Assembly (NCBI RefSeq): GCF_949628265.1
Contig: NC_088790.1
Span: forward strand, 8,808,545-8,872,544
DNA from: Cloeon dipterum
Lineage: Eukaryota > Arthropoda > Insecta > Ephemeroptera > Baetidae
Reading direction: 5' to 3'
DNA length: 64,000 nt
Shown here: one piece after another, positions 40,026-49,665 of the stretch
Numbering within the stretch: position 1 is the stretch's first letter
How the letters are laid out: the number at the start of each line of letters is the position of its first letter
Translations under genes and position numbers: made by a program
The notes under the pieces: generated by a model
Told to the model about the DNA's origin: nothing
Seen by the model: only the letters and a program-made list of their open reading frames with translations
The model's database searches: none

Positions 40026-43000
40026 ATGGCGGCGAACGAAGAAAGGAGTAGCTCACCTTTGAGCGAAGAGGAATTAAACAGATACGAGTAAGGATTTCCC
40101 TCTTAGTTTCCTTCTAAAATTAAATTCAGTTTTCTCAATGCAGCTACATAAATATGACCAATTTTATTGAAGTATTGTACTCAAATACATATTTTCAGTC
40201 AAATGCCCAACGCAGATGGAGGCTACACAGTTTCGTACAACTGGATAGACATCACTGCAGAGTTTACAAAGAACGTTAAAGGTTTGTTATTGTAATATAC
40301 ATATTATGTAATATTCAGCAACCTGTAAATTCGTCATCATCATTATGTACTATTAATTGCAGAGATGGAGTTGGGTGAGCTGCTGCATGATGAAATGTTC
40401 GGCTTGCTGGAGGCCATGTCCGCGATCGAGATGATGGACCCGAAAATGGACGCGGGCATGGTGTGCAATAGAGGAAGCAAGAAGGCACTGACCTTCGACC
40501 AGGCTGTGGAGGCAGGCGCGCTTAAGCTGAAGGAGCTAACCGCGTCAGAGCAGATCGGAATTATCGACTCAACGCTGGCGTGTTTAGTCTCATGGCTTGA
40601 GGGCCACTCGCTCGCACAGACTGTATTCACCAACCTGTACCTGCACAAGCCATACCAAATCGAGGACCGGCCAATGAAGGCCTTCAGCATTGCCGTGTTA
40701 AAGATCGTCGATCTCATTCGTGACTTCATCACTAAGTGCGCATATTTAACTGTCTATCTTGCTAGTGTAACATTGGTCTTGATCTCAGAGCGCTGGTTTT
40801 TGAAGAGGAGGACTTCCAGCTCATCACCTATGGCTTCCGGCTTGTGCCTGACATCACGGAAACCCGGGCTCTAGGCATGCTCAGGGAGGTTGAGGATGAG
40901 CTCAGCAAGAAGATGAAAGCCTCCAAGTCAAAGATCATGGAACAAAGTCCCAGAGACGAGCAGCTCATCGCTCAGGTACTTGAAAATCTATAAAGTGTTT
41001 AACATATAAATTATTAAAATACAAAGCATGAAGACACGCTGGCCCTGTACTCGAGGATAAAATTCACAAGGACATTCTACCTGGCACTCTCGGCCCTGGG
41101 AAAGCGCGACCAAACGCTTGAACAGGGTCGGTATCTTGGCGGCTGCTCAGAGCTGCTCGTCATTCTGCAGAAGACCGTGGACAGAGGCATCAAACCTGCG
41201 CCGCCCTGCACAACTTCCGGCTCCAACAGAGGTAGTAAAACTTTTAATAGAAAACATTGCAGCAATCCATTCTTTTCTAGGAAGATGCAATGTGATAAAT
41301 CAATATTAATTATAATATTACTAACATGAGGAAATTCGCGTGATAATTTTAATTGAATTTTTAGACATCCCGACGATAATGGGCTTTGATCCTCTGGTAA
41401 ACCAGCGTTTGCTGCCGCCTACCTTCCCGCGCTACACCAAAATCAAGTGCCGCGAGGAAGCGTTGGAGTACTTTGATGCGCTCGTGCAGCGACTCAAGAC
41501 AGTTACTAAGATAAGCAGCTACAGTTCCTTCCACGCAGCACTGGTATTTTTTGCGATTTTACTCAATCCGTGGTGGAAATTGACTCTCGTACGATGTGCA
41601 GGACTTTTTCATCGAGTTCAGTCGCAGCAGCCCATGCATCCTGTCGCGCTCGATTCTGCAGCTGCTGTACCTGCCGCACTATAACCGGGTGCTTGGCGCG
41701 CACAACTTCACCGACATACTCAGGGAGGCGGCCAAGACATTCATTTGCCCACCGGCCCTGATGCCCAAGTCAACGCTACTCAACAACCCACAGGCTAAGG
41801 AGTATGTGGACACGTTCTTTGGGCACTGCGTACGGCCGCTTGGCACTTTGATCCAGATATGCGGTAATAACAGAGCCAGGCAGCGGGACAAACTCGCACA
41901 TCTGCTGGAGGACTTTGCATCTCTCCAAGATGAGGTGAGTGGATTTCAATTAAGGCTCATTCAAGCCAACCTTTTCCTCGTCACAGCTGTTTTAGGTTGT
42001 TGAAAAGTATAAGTCACATAATACTTGACATCTGTGGTGTGTTTAATCCATTTGAACAATTTTTTAAAGTAATAGATGGTAAAAACCACACACATTAAAA
42101 TTAATGAGCTGACCAAATAATAAGTCATCCTTAAGTGGGGACAAATTATTCACCACTAGGGCGACTTATTATTTGGTCAGCTCAAAACGTTAACTCAATT
42201 ATTTGGCTGAAAAGTCCAAACTGGTGGCAAAACAAACACAAGAGTCTTGATGCTTGTAATTCCTTTCAGCAGTGAAACATATATGTGTACGAGGGAGTGG
42301 CTCTTATTTCTAACATAAAACTCATTAACCTTACATAACTGGTGGCTTTTTCAGAGCGAAATTTTGGGCTCTTTTAATTTTTCTTATGATTCTGTTGACA
42401 GGCAGAGCGAGTGGATGCGTTTTTGCACAACCTGTCATTAAAGTCAGACAACCCGCGGCCGCACCTCGCCTGCCTTGGCACTTGGATCCTGTACCACGCC
42501 CTGCGAGTCATGATCATGTACTTGCTATCTGGCTTCGAGCTTGAGCTCTACAGCGTCCATGAGTACCACTACATTTATTGGTAATAATCCCTCATATTTG
42601 TATTAAAAAGATAGATGAGGCAATGGTGTTTCAGGTATTTGTATGAGTTTCTGTATGGCTGGCTGGTATCGTCGCTGTCCAGGGCGGACAGCTTCATCCT
42701 CGAGCAAGAAGCGGCTAAGGACATGGAAAAAGCGTCTGGGCGCAGCTCGAAAAAGAGCAAGGCCAAGCGGAAGAACAGGAGCAGACCATACGGCCGCGAG
42801 ATCGCGATGGCGCAAGTGCTGCTGAACATGTGCGGTGGCTACCATAGGGCGATGGTGGCCCTACGGCTGGGGGACAAGCTGCAGACGCCACACTATGAAT
42901 TTGACGACGAGCGCGTGCGTTACGAGCATCGTTTCGCGCCATTTGCTAGTCTGATAACGCCGCCAATCATGCACTATCAGGAGTTCATGGAAATGACCTC

Positions 43001-43542
43001 CAACATCAAGGAGGGCCAGAACAGCGCCTACTTTTACATGCAGGGCGCCGACTTCTTTCACCAAGCCCGATCTTTTCTCGAAGGACTTCCCTTCCTTGAC
43101 ACAGAGGTGAGTTAGCCATTTTTAATGTATTAAAATAATCTATAATTATTTTCTTCAGAGGTTAGCATTGATTTACGCAAATAATTTTGTCACGCCCCTA
43201 CGTTAATTCAATAAAAATGATTTCAGAATTGGTTTTCCTTTTTTTCTGTCCATTCTTATTTATGTTGGCCTTTACTATTTTCTCAGAATCCATAAAATAC
43301 AATCATGTCTGCTCTTCAGACAATTTCACCTTCAAAAATTTCCCTTCAGCCACGCTCCCTTAATCTCCATTTCATTGCCTAATTTGTTGATGCCATTGAA
43401 TTGCTTTCAGGGCCAGGAGTTGTTAAAAATCTGCAAAACAAACTTTGTGGTGCTGAAACTGCTAGGGGGCGGCCACAAAAAAGAATCTCCAGTGGAGCTC
43501 GACTTCTCCAGCCACCAGCATTTTCCGATTATCAAAGTGTGA
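40026..43542 (+). CDS. NAA35: N-alpha-acetyltransferase 35, NatC auxiliary subunit
   Basis: Large auxiliary (Mak10) subunit of the NatC complex, which acetylates N-termini beginning with Met plus a hydrophobic residue while the protein is on the ribosome; it scaffolds NAA30 and NAA38. Ten coding exons: 40026-40087, 40199-40281, 40363-40735, 40789-40975, 41027-41231, 41365-41543, 41602-41934, 42402-42580, 42635-43106 and 43411-43542. Phases fit throughout and give 734 residues; human NAA35 has 725. Landmarks are [30 protein letters not shown] near 51-70, [11 protein letters not shown] (71-81), [59 protein letters not shown] and the C-terminal GGGHKKES with HFPIIKV. The start ATG is the only in-frame one before the conserved block. 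Intron 7 (41935-42401) contains a strong hairpin. Confidence 0.95.
42106..42183. repeat. perfect inverted repeat / hairpin in NAA35 intron 7
   Basis: Two 21-bp arms (42106-42126 and 42163-42183) are exact reverse complements, both built around GACCAAATAATAAG. A 36-base spacer separates them and can extend the pairing imperfectly (CCTTAAGTGG against CCACTAGGG). Transcribed, the 78 nt would fold into one stem-loop. It could be a miniature inverted-repeat element or an intronic small-RNA hairpin. No flanking target duplication was seen. Confidence 0.75.
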
Positions 43543-43639
43543 CCCGGCTCAGACTGTTTTGTTACTCGTGAGTAGTTTTTACCGTTTTACCATTGCCGCT
43601 CGTGACTGCTGTTTTGTTAACTCAAATCTTGTATTGGTC

Positions 43640-43645
43640 AATAAA
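43640..43645 (+). terminator. NAA35 polyadenylation signal
   Basis: AATAAA about 98 bases after the NAA35 stop, just before the convergent 3' end of gene A. Confidence 0.6.
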
Positions 43646-43747
43646 AACGCTAATTTATATGTTCAAAACACAACATTACCTCACTCTATTTTTACTCAAA
43701 TTGATCCAAACAAATTTAAGTTAACAAGCAAACACATATCAGGCCTT

Positions 43748-44693
43748 CTAGGATTGCGTTGAGTTGGCCAGTCCGGAAAGCGAAAAGTTGAGGTCCCACT
43801 GCCCGTTGTCGGACGGGGTTGGCGGGGTCGGCTTGTAGAAAATGACACCTGCCGGGCCAAGTTGGGCGCAGTCAAACGAGATCACAACCAACGGCCAGTC
43901 GTTGAAACGCAGCTCCATGTTCAGGCACGAGTGCAAATTCTGCTCGTCAGTGTGGATATCATACAGCTTGATGCACAGCGAGAGGATCGGCAGCTGTGGC
44001 AGAGGGATGCACAGTGCCGGCGGGTTCTTGCCTTTGAATACGAATTTTTAGAATCTTTGTGGGGACGTTTTTAACCAATTCTATTAATATTGTGTATTAA
44101 AAATAAAATACCTTTAGTCCTGAACGATATAAGAAAATCTAAAAAATATATTTCTTAACATGCTGTAAATTAATTCCCTTCATACCTGAAACTCTGGCGT
44201 TGAAAATTGACACGTTTGAGAGCAGCAAATTAAGCTGGATGGCGAAGTCACTAGGGAAGTAGGTGAAGTTCAGGCAACCTGGTTATACCGATTTTTAAAG
44301 TTGACATTCCTTACTACAATTTAATCAAACCTGTGTGGTTGAAGTTGAGTGGACTGATATCGTAGAGCGCGCAGCATCCGCACGCATTTTTCACGCACTC
44401 GCACTTGCCGGGCAAAGGCAGCAAGCCCTGTTGTGTTTGCGGAGAGTCGATCCGCGGTGCCAACAAATCGACTGTAAAATTTACAAACTCAGCGGAGACC
44501 AACAGCACTTTTTGTAAATGAAAATTATCAACCTCTAAAATCTCGACAATGCCAAATTGGTGAAGCAAAACATTTTGATAGTTAAAAAATGGAAAATCTT
44601 ACAAGTGGAGAAGGACGCAGTGTAGATTGGAATTTCGTTGGCGGCGGCAAAGCAACCAAAGGTGAGGACAATGGCGATGCAAGCAACCACCAT
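43748..44693 (-). CDS. secreted DUF4773 protein A
   Basis: Member of the arthropod cysteine-rich DUF4773 family; function unknown. Four coding exons: 44693-44603, 44471-44331, 44278-44186 (93 bp) and 44031-43748. All introns are phase 1, giving 202 residues. Residues 1-18 form a signal peptide (MVVACIAIVLTFGCFAA). The CxCx4CxCC motif is at C54, C56, C61, C63 and C64. Then come GCLNFTYF, KNPPALCIPLP, LCIKLYDI, HSCLNMELRF and ISFDCAQLGPAG, giving the family's ten cysteines. The tail is short and ends STQS. The start was fixed by a TATA box 50 bases upstream; a longer in-frame Met lies above that box. It is convergent with NAA35 (205 bp between stops) and the first of the cluster. Confidence 0.88.
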
Positions 44694-44742
44694 TTTTCCG
44701 TTTTCCAACTCGAAATACTGCGTTATCTGCCGTGGCCGCTCG

Positions 44743-44751
44743 CTTTTTATA
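44743..44751 (-). promoter_or_regulatory. TATA box of gene A
   Basis: TATAAAAAG on the minus strand, 50 bases before the ATG. Transcription would be expected to start near 44715-44722, leaving a 5' UTR of about 25-30 bases. This decides the start codon of gene A. Confidence 0.6.
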
Positions 44752-45736
44752 CCAAAATCACGCACATTTTAACAACTCGCGATGAATTTACAACTCGTCT
44801 CTTCCTTTTTACTTCTACGTCTATCTCTATTTTACAATTTGATTGCAAAATTGGACTCGATTGTGCGTAGTCGCGGCCCGACAGCCAATAACGAACACTT
44901 GACGTTGATAAAAAATAAAAAAGAAGGTGAAACCGTGTGCAGACAATGGGACATACAAGTTTTGTAGCGCTACACAGTGGAGTGTCGTAAAAGGGTCTCC
45001 TTAATTAGTTCGCTATCATTTTCCTTTTTTATTGGCCATCATATCCTCTTGTGCGTGGAAAAGCACACGTGTCGACATTAAGATTTTGGTATTTGGTCTT
45101 CAACTATTGCTATAACGTCGATCAACTACTGAAATTTGATTATTATTTTGGAATTAGAATAGGTCGCCGAGAAATGATGGCACCGATGGTCGATGTTTTG
45201 CATTTTATTTAACTTAATTGTTGTGGGTATAAAATTATAGATGTAAGGTTCAAATTGAAAACACTTGAAACATCATGAAATAAAAATATTTGGTTGCAAT
45301 TTTTAGTAACCTGAAAATGAATGAAACAAATAAGACTCAACTTCAGGAGTATTAAACTTTATATTTTTACGGAATAATAAATATCAATTTTTTAATTTTC
45401 AAAAACGCTCAAAGGTTTAGTATAATTTTTATGCATTTCTAAATAGTGACGTACTAAATTGGTCGTTCGGATTTAAAACATAATTTCCTTGAAGGAAGTA
45501 ACAGAGATGACGGAGCTTTCCAACTAGGAGGCCCTGGACGAGGATTGACGGCCAAGAGAAGGAGCACGCTTCCTTTTGGAGATTCAGCACTAAACTCGTA
45601 GCTGGTCGCCAAATTGTTTCGGAAAAAGTCTCTGCGCACCGGCTAAACCCATTCCAGTGGGGTGGGTCCAATTAAACCGCTTTGACTAGTTAAAAAAGTT
45701 CAACAACTAAAAATCAGTTCATTTTTAGGCTTAACT
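44752..45736. other. spacer between genes A and B
   Basis: About 1 kb of AT-rich sequence. Two overlapping minus-strand open frames lie at 45429-45671; neither has a signal peptide or the DUF4773 cysteine pattern. Nothing else was identified. Confidence 0.5.
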
Positions 45737-45742
45737 TTTATT
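45737..45742 (-). terminator. gene B polyadenylation signal
   Basis: AATAAA on the minus strand, about 25 bases after the gene B stop codon. Confidence 0.55.
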
Positions 45743-45766
45743 AATAAATAAATAAATAATTTAAAT

Positions 45767-46793
45767 TCAATTTTTGGGAGGCTTCTTCTTGGCGGGCTTC
45801 TTTTTGTTCTTGTTCTTATCGGGCTGCTCAGGCTCAAGTGGGTCGTAATCCTCGCCGACACCGGCCCCAGCGCTACCGCCCCCGCCTCCGCCGGCTCCGT
45901 AATCGATGCTGCCTCCTCCGCCACCGCCGCCAGGCGAAATCTGGCTGGGACCGAGGCCGCCACCGTCCTCAGGTTTCAGGAAGGCGAAGCCGTCGGCGCC
46001 CATGCGGAAACAGTCGAACTCAACGGCCAGCACAGGGTTGGAGTTCACCTTAGTCTGCCACTCAAGGCACGCGTGGAAGTTGCGTCCCGGCGTGAACACA
46101 TTGAAAAACTTGGCGCAAAAATCGAAGCGGGGGATGAGTGACACCAAGCTCGGAATCGGGAAGCACAGTGGCGGCGGGTTTTTGCCTTGTAGAAAAAAAT
46201 AAGACCTCTATTACAAAGATAATATACGATGGACTACAAAACATTATTATTTCTTCAATGACATGTTTTCAAATAGCTGCAAAGATTTTACAAATTTGTT
46301 AAGAGTAAATTACCAGAGACTTGCCGCTCCATCATGGTCCTCTCGTTCATCAGGAATTTAACGCCAAGTGCAAACTCGTCAGGGTCGTATGTAAAGTTCA
46401 TGCAACCTGAAATAGAAGATATATTTATTTTCCATTTTAAATTTTTCATTGTTCCATTTGGCGAGAGTTTTTAGTCGTACCAACTTGGGTGATGTAGATA
46501 GTTTGAAGGGCCATGCCGGCACAGCATCCGCACGTATAGTCCACGCAATGGCACCGCTGCTGGCGCTGCCTGATGGGGAAGATGCCAAGGCTCCACCAGG
46601 GTCGTCTGGTGGTGGTCTCGGCGTTGTCCTGCTTGCCCTCATTATTAGCGCGCAGCAGCGGCTCTTGCGTCGTCAGGGTGGTGACGTCGGCATCCTCGGT
46701 GGTGGTGGTCGTCGTCGTCTCCTCTAGGTCGTGAGCCGACGAGAAGAGCGCCGCCAGCGAGAGGAGCAGCACCGCCGGCCGCCACAGCTGCAT
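45767..46793 (-). CDS. secreted DUF4773 protein B, Gly/Lys-rich tail
   Basis: Function unknown. Three coding exons: 46793-46481, 46406-46314 (93 bp) and 46185-45767; phase 1 introns; 274 residues. Signal peptide 1-20 (MQLWRPAVLLLSLAALFSSA) is followed by a Thr/Glu-rich linker with a run of seven Thr, then the CxCx4CxCC motif at C81-C91. The rest of the domain reads GCMNFTYDPDEF, KNPPPLCFPIP, FCAKFFNVFTPGRNFHACLE and VEFDCFRMGADGFAFLKPED, the closest match here to the family sequence I remember from moths. The tail has two poly-Gly blocks and ends in KKKPAKKKPPKN. The usual intron between signal peptide and motif is missing, so exons 1 and 2 are fused. The ORF reaches slightly above 46793 only through a GTG codon, so ATG 46793 is the start; a 5' UTR intron ending TTTTTAG is possible. 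Confidence 0.88.
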
Positions 46794-47530
46794 CTTGATC
46801 ACTAAAAACCGTACACCAAAGTAAATACGAGTCTCTTTTGGCCTGCTTTATTCCTTTCCTTGGCGGCACCAGTGTGACGTCACGCATCACGGTGAAATAA
46901 AAAAGTTCAGGCATTTCGCGAGCCGACCTAAGAAAAGAAAAAGACACGGCGAGAGCGTTGACCTTTGCCGTACGTTTAGCATCTCGTTATTTGTTGTGCA
47001 AGCTGCGTGAGCGAGTGACACACTAACAATCGCATTGTGCGCTTTTGTATGTATGTGATTGAAGCCGATTTGTTTTTATCCGTGATTCGGTTTCATTGTT
47101 TGGGACATTAGCTTATTATTCTTTGCTCCACTCTCCTTAATTCTTCAGACTCCTTTCAAATTTTACGACTTTGCCCTTTGCATTCTCTTCAATGGTTTAC
47201 ATCTTTTTAGTACAGGCCGATGTTCTTAATTCCAGATGGTAAAATAACATCAACTTTCCTGGTGGCACAGAGCAATGAAATTTCTCCGTTTAAATTGTTG
47301 TATGCTAGATCCTTAAAATGTAACGCATGCGAAAGAAGAAAGACTTTTAAAAATAAATACTTGAATTTCATTTCTTGAAATATTTTTATTTCTCTTAATT
47401 TCACACAGCTGGAGAAATTTTAAAATAATTGAAAAAGTCACATTTTGTCAGTCATATTTATCGTGTTTACACTATTGTTATAAATATTACGGAAATTATT
47501 CTTGTGCATAATGAAAAAGAGAAATTAATT
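46794..47530. other. spacer between genes B and C
   Basis: Contains the promoter side of gene B and then AT-rich DNA. A 65-codon minus frame at 47207-47404 has a signal-like inner start (MKFKYLFLKVFLLSHALHF) but only about 54 codons and no supporting splice or promoter structure, so it is not called. Confidence 0.4.
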
Positions 47531-48898
47531 CTATTCTCTCGGTCTCCTGTTGGTTTTATGTATTTCTTCGATTTCTATAAAAGTTGTTGTTGGCAATGAG
47601 GGCAGATTCACTTTTCCTTCCACACGCATTGGTTGGATCCTGACAATGTGGGAATCAGAAGTCTTGCTCGCTGGTCTCGGCGTGGGTTTGGGCTTCTTTT
47701 TTGTTTTCTTCACCGGCGTAATTGGAGTAGGTTCATAACTGAACAAGAATTTAATCAAATTATAATGCCGATGAAAAATTGCTCTTAAACCAAAGTATAC
47801 TGCCAACGTTTTGCTGGCAATTAAATACCAGTCAAATGAATAAGGGTCTTGTATTATTTGGATTTCAAATTATTTGGTCTCTTTAAATCATTTGATTTAG
47901 AGTCTGATTGGCTATAGACTCAATCAAAACTAAGAATAACGAGACTCACACGTCCTCCTGGAGGTTATCGTTAGTGTAGTCCTCGGGGTCGAGCTGGTCG
48001 TAGACGTCATCGACGTTGGACGGCTTCTGCGGCTGCTGGTCACTCGTCTGGCCGCCGCCTGCGGACACGCCACCCTCCTCGGGCGACAACAGCGCTACGC
48101 CCTCCATACCGACCTTGACGCAGTCGAAGGACATCTCGAACATGGGCTCACCAAAAACGCGGCCCTCCATGTCGATGCACGTGTGGATGTTGGGACCGGC
48201 CAGGTACACGTTTGAGAACTTGGTGCACAGCGTCACGAACCGCAGACGCGGAACCGGTATGCAGACCGGCCGCGGATTCTTTCCTGCGAATTATTTAAAA
48301 TCTAACAATTTTCATTGATTCTTTTTGATCAGGATACCTGAGACGACCCGTTTGTACAGCATTTTGTTATTCATCGTGATGCTCACGGCCATTTCAAACT
48401 CGCTTTGGTCATACTGCATGTTTGCACAAACTGAACACCAAAAGAGTCATTATATAGGAATAGGAATATAAATTTCTTGTTTTAAATGTCTTACATTCTT
48501 GCCCAAGCGATGCAAACGACACGCCAGTGCAACATTTGCATATTCCCTCGAGGCATCTGCAAGGTCCTTTGCTCTCGGCTCTGAAAACGGTAGTGTCGGC
48601 ACCTTTTTCTTGCGCTATTTCGGCGAAAACTAGTCGAAAAAAATTAAGCAAATAATTTAATAAAAAATCTCAAAAGGAATTCATAATATGTAGTTTAGAG
48701 AAACTTAGTTTAGGTTAGTGAGAAACCCGATTCTTTTTAAATGTTTCAATCGGAAGTAAAAGCAATTCCTCTGACAAATAGCTCACCTTCAGGGGGCAAG
48801 GTGACGTTGAAAAAGTAGCCGGGCGGGTGGGTACGGGCACAGCTTGGAGTAGCCAGATTCAGCAGGACCAGAGCAATCAAAGCAACAAATTTCTCCAT
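47531..48898 (-). CDS. secreted DUF4773 protein C, with optional Lys/Pro tail exon
   Basis: Function unknown. Exons: 48898-48787, 48629-48495, 48430-48338 (93 bp), 48283-47950 and 47738-47531; 293 residues if all are joined. Signal peptide 1-22, then CxCx4CxCC at C61-C71, FCANMQYD, KNPRPVCIPVP, LCTKFSNVYLAGPNIHTCID and MSFDCVKVGMEGVALLSPEE, followed by an acidic tail ending DDVYDQLDPEDY. At the end of exon 4 the bases GACGTGTGAGT can be read as Asp-Val-stop (225 residues, stop at 47946-47948) or as a strong donor (GTGAGT). The donor joins in phase to exon 5, which adds 69 residues: PTPITPVKKTKKKPKPTPRP and a tail ending NRRPRE. Because exon 5 has a good acceptor (TTGTTCAG) and its phase closes, I take the spliced form as main; the short form may be a retained-intron isoform. 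Confidence 0.82.
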
Positions 48899-49665
48899 TC
48901 CTGTCGCTTCACAACCGCCGCACATCTCGGCGCTGAGTTTCTTTTCCGCCTCGTCTAGCGTAATTATTCCCTTTCCCCATCTCGAGGATTTTCAACGCTC
49001 CTTGTTCCCTCTTTTTATTCAAATGCACAAAAGTAAGCATCGCAGCTATAAATACACTTTAAGATGCGGAGGTAATTTAATGTACAAATAAAATATGGTG
49101 TACCGCTAATCAAGCGAGCGGCCGTGCAGTCAGTGGGTCAGTCCCGTTAGACCGAAGACGCTGCGATGGGCGGTGGCGAAAAGGGGGTCAATGGGTTTCC
49201 GACCTTCTCGTTTCTATCGAAAATGAAAAAACCAGCGTTGATTCTTAAGCTTTCTAGACTTTATTTATCATTATTATGGCAATAAATAGAGTATCGCGCG
49301 AGTGACATGGTGACACCTCCGTCTTTTTTATTTGGTGAAAATTTCAGACGCTGCCCGACCGTGGATTTTCCAAAATTTATATCAAACATTCATTGTTGTG
49401 CTGACATGGTAAAATGGGCAATAAACCTCAGTCTATTATCGATTAATGAGCGGAGAGCGTGTATTACATACAATAAATAATCAATCGTTTCGCTTGCGAT
49501 AGAAATTCAACAAAAACACTTTTCCTTAACAATTATATTTACATTGAGCAAATGCGGTGTTTCTTTCATTTTCGAGTATAGCCGATGGTATGTGCGGGCA
49601 CGGAGAAATAAATTAAATAAATAAATAAATAAATTATTAATAAATTAAGTTGCGTGGCGGCAGGG
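48899..49665. other. spacer between genes C and D
   Basis: Holds the gene C promoter side (CpG-rich near 48900-48960, no clear TATA) and the gene D 3' flank. An (AAAT)n run lies at 49609-49634, and further AT-rich sequence. No gene seen. Confidence 0.5.
49609..49634. repeat. AAAT microsatellite
   Basis: Consecutive TAAA units just beyond the gene D stop codon; simple sequence. Confidence 0.7.

Noticed and set aside
45429-45671. Overlapping minus frames between genes A and B containing AVNPRPGP, reminiscent of a 2A-like NPGP motif
   Set aside because: The D-x-E-x-NPGP core is absent and there is no surrounding LINE or gene; treated as chance.
47207-47404. Minus frame with a signal-like start between genes B and C
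   Set aside because: Only about 54 codons from the inner Met, no cysteine domain and no exon that would complete it.
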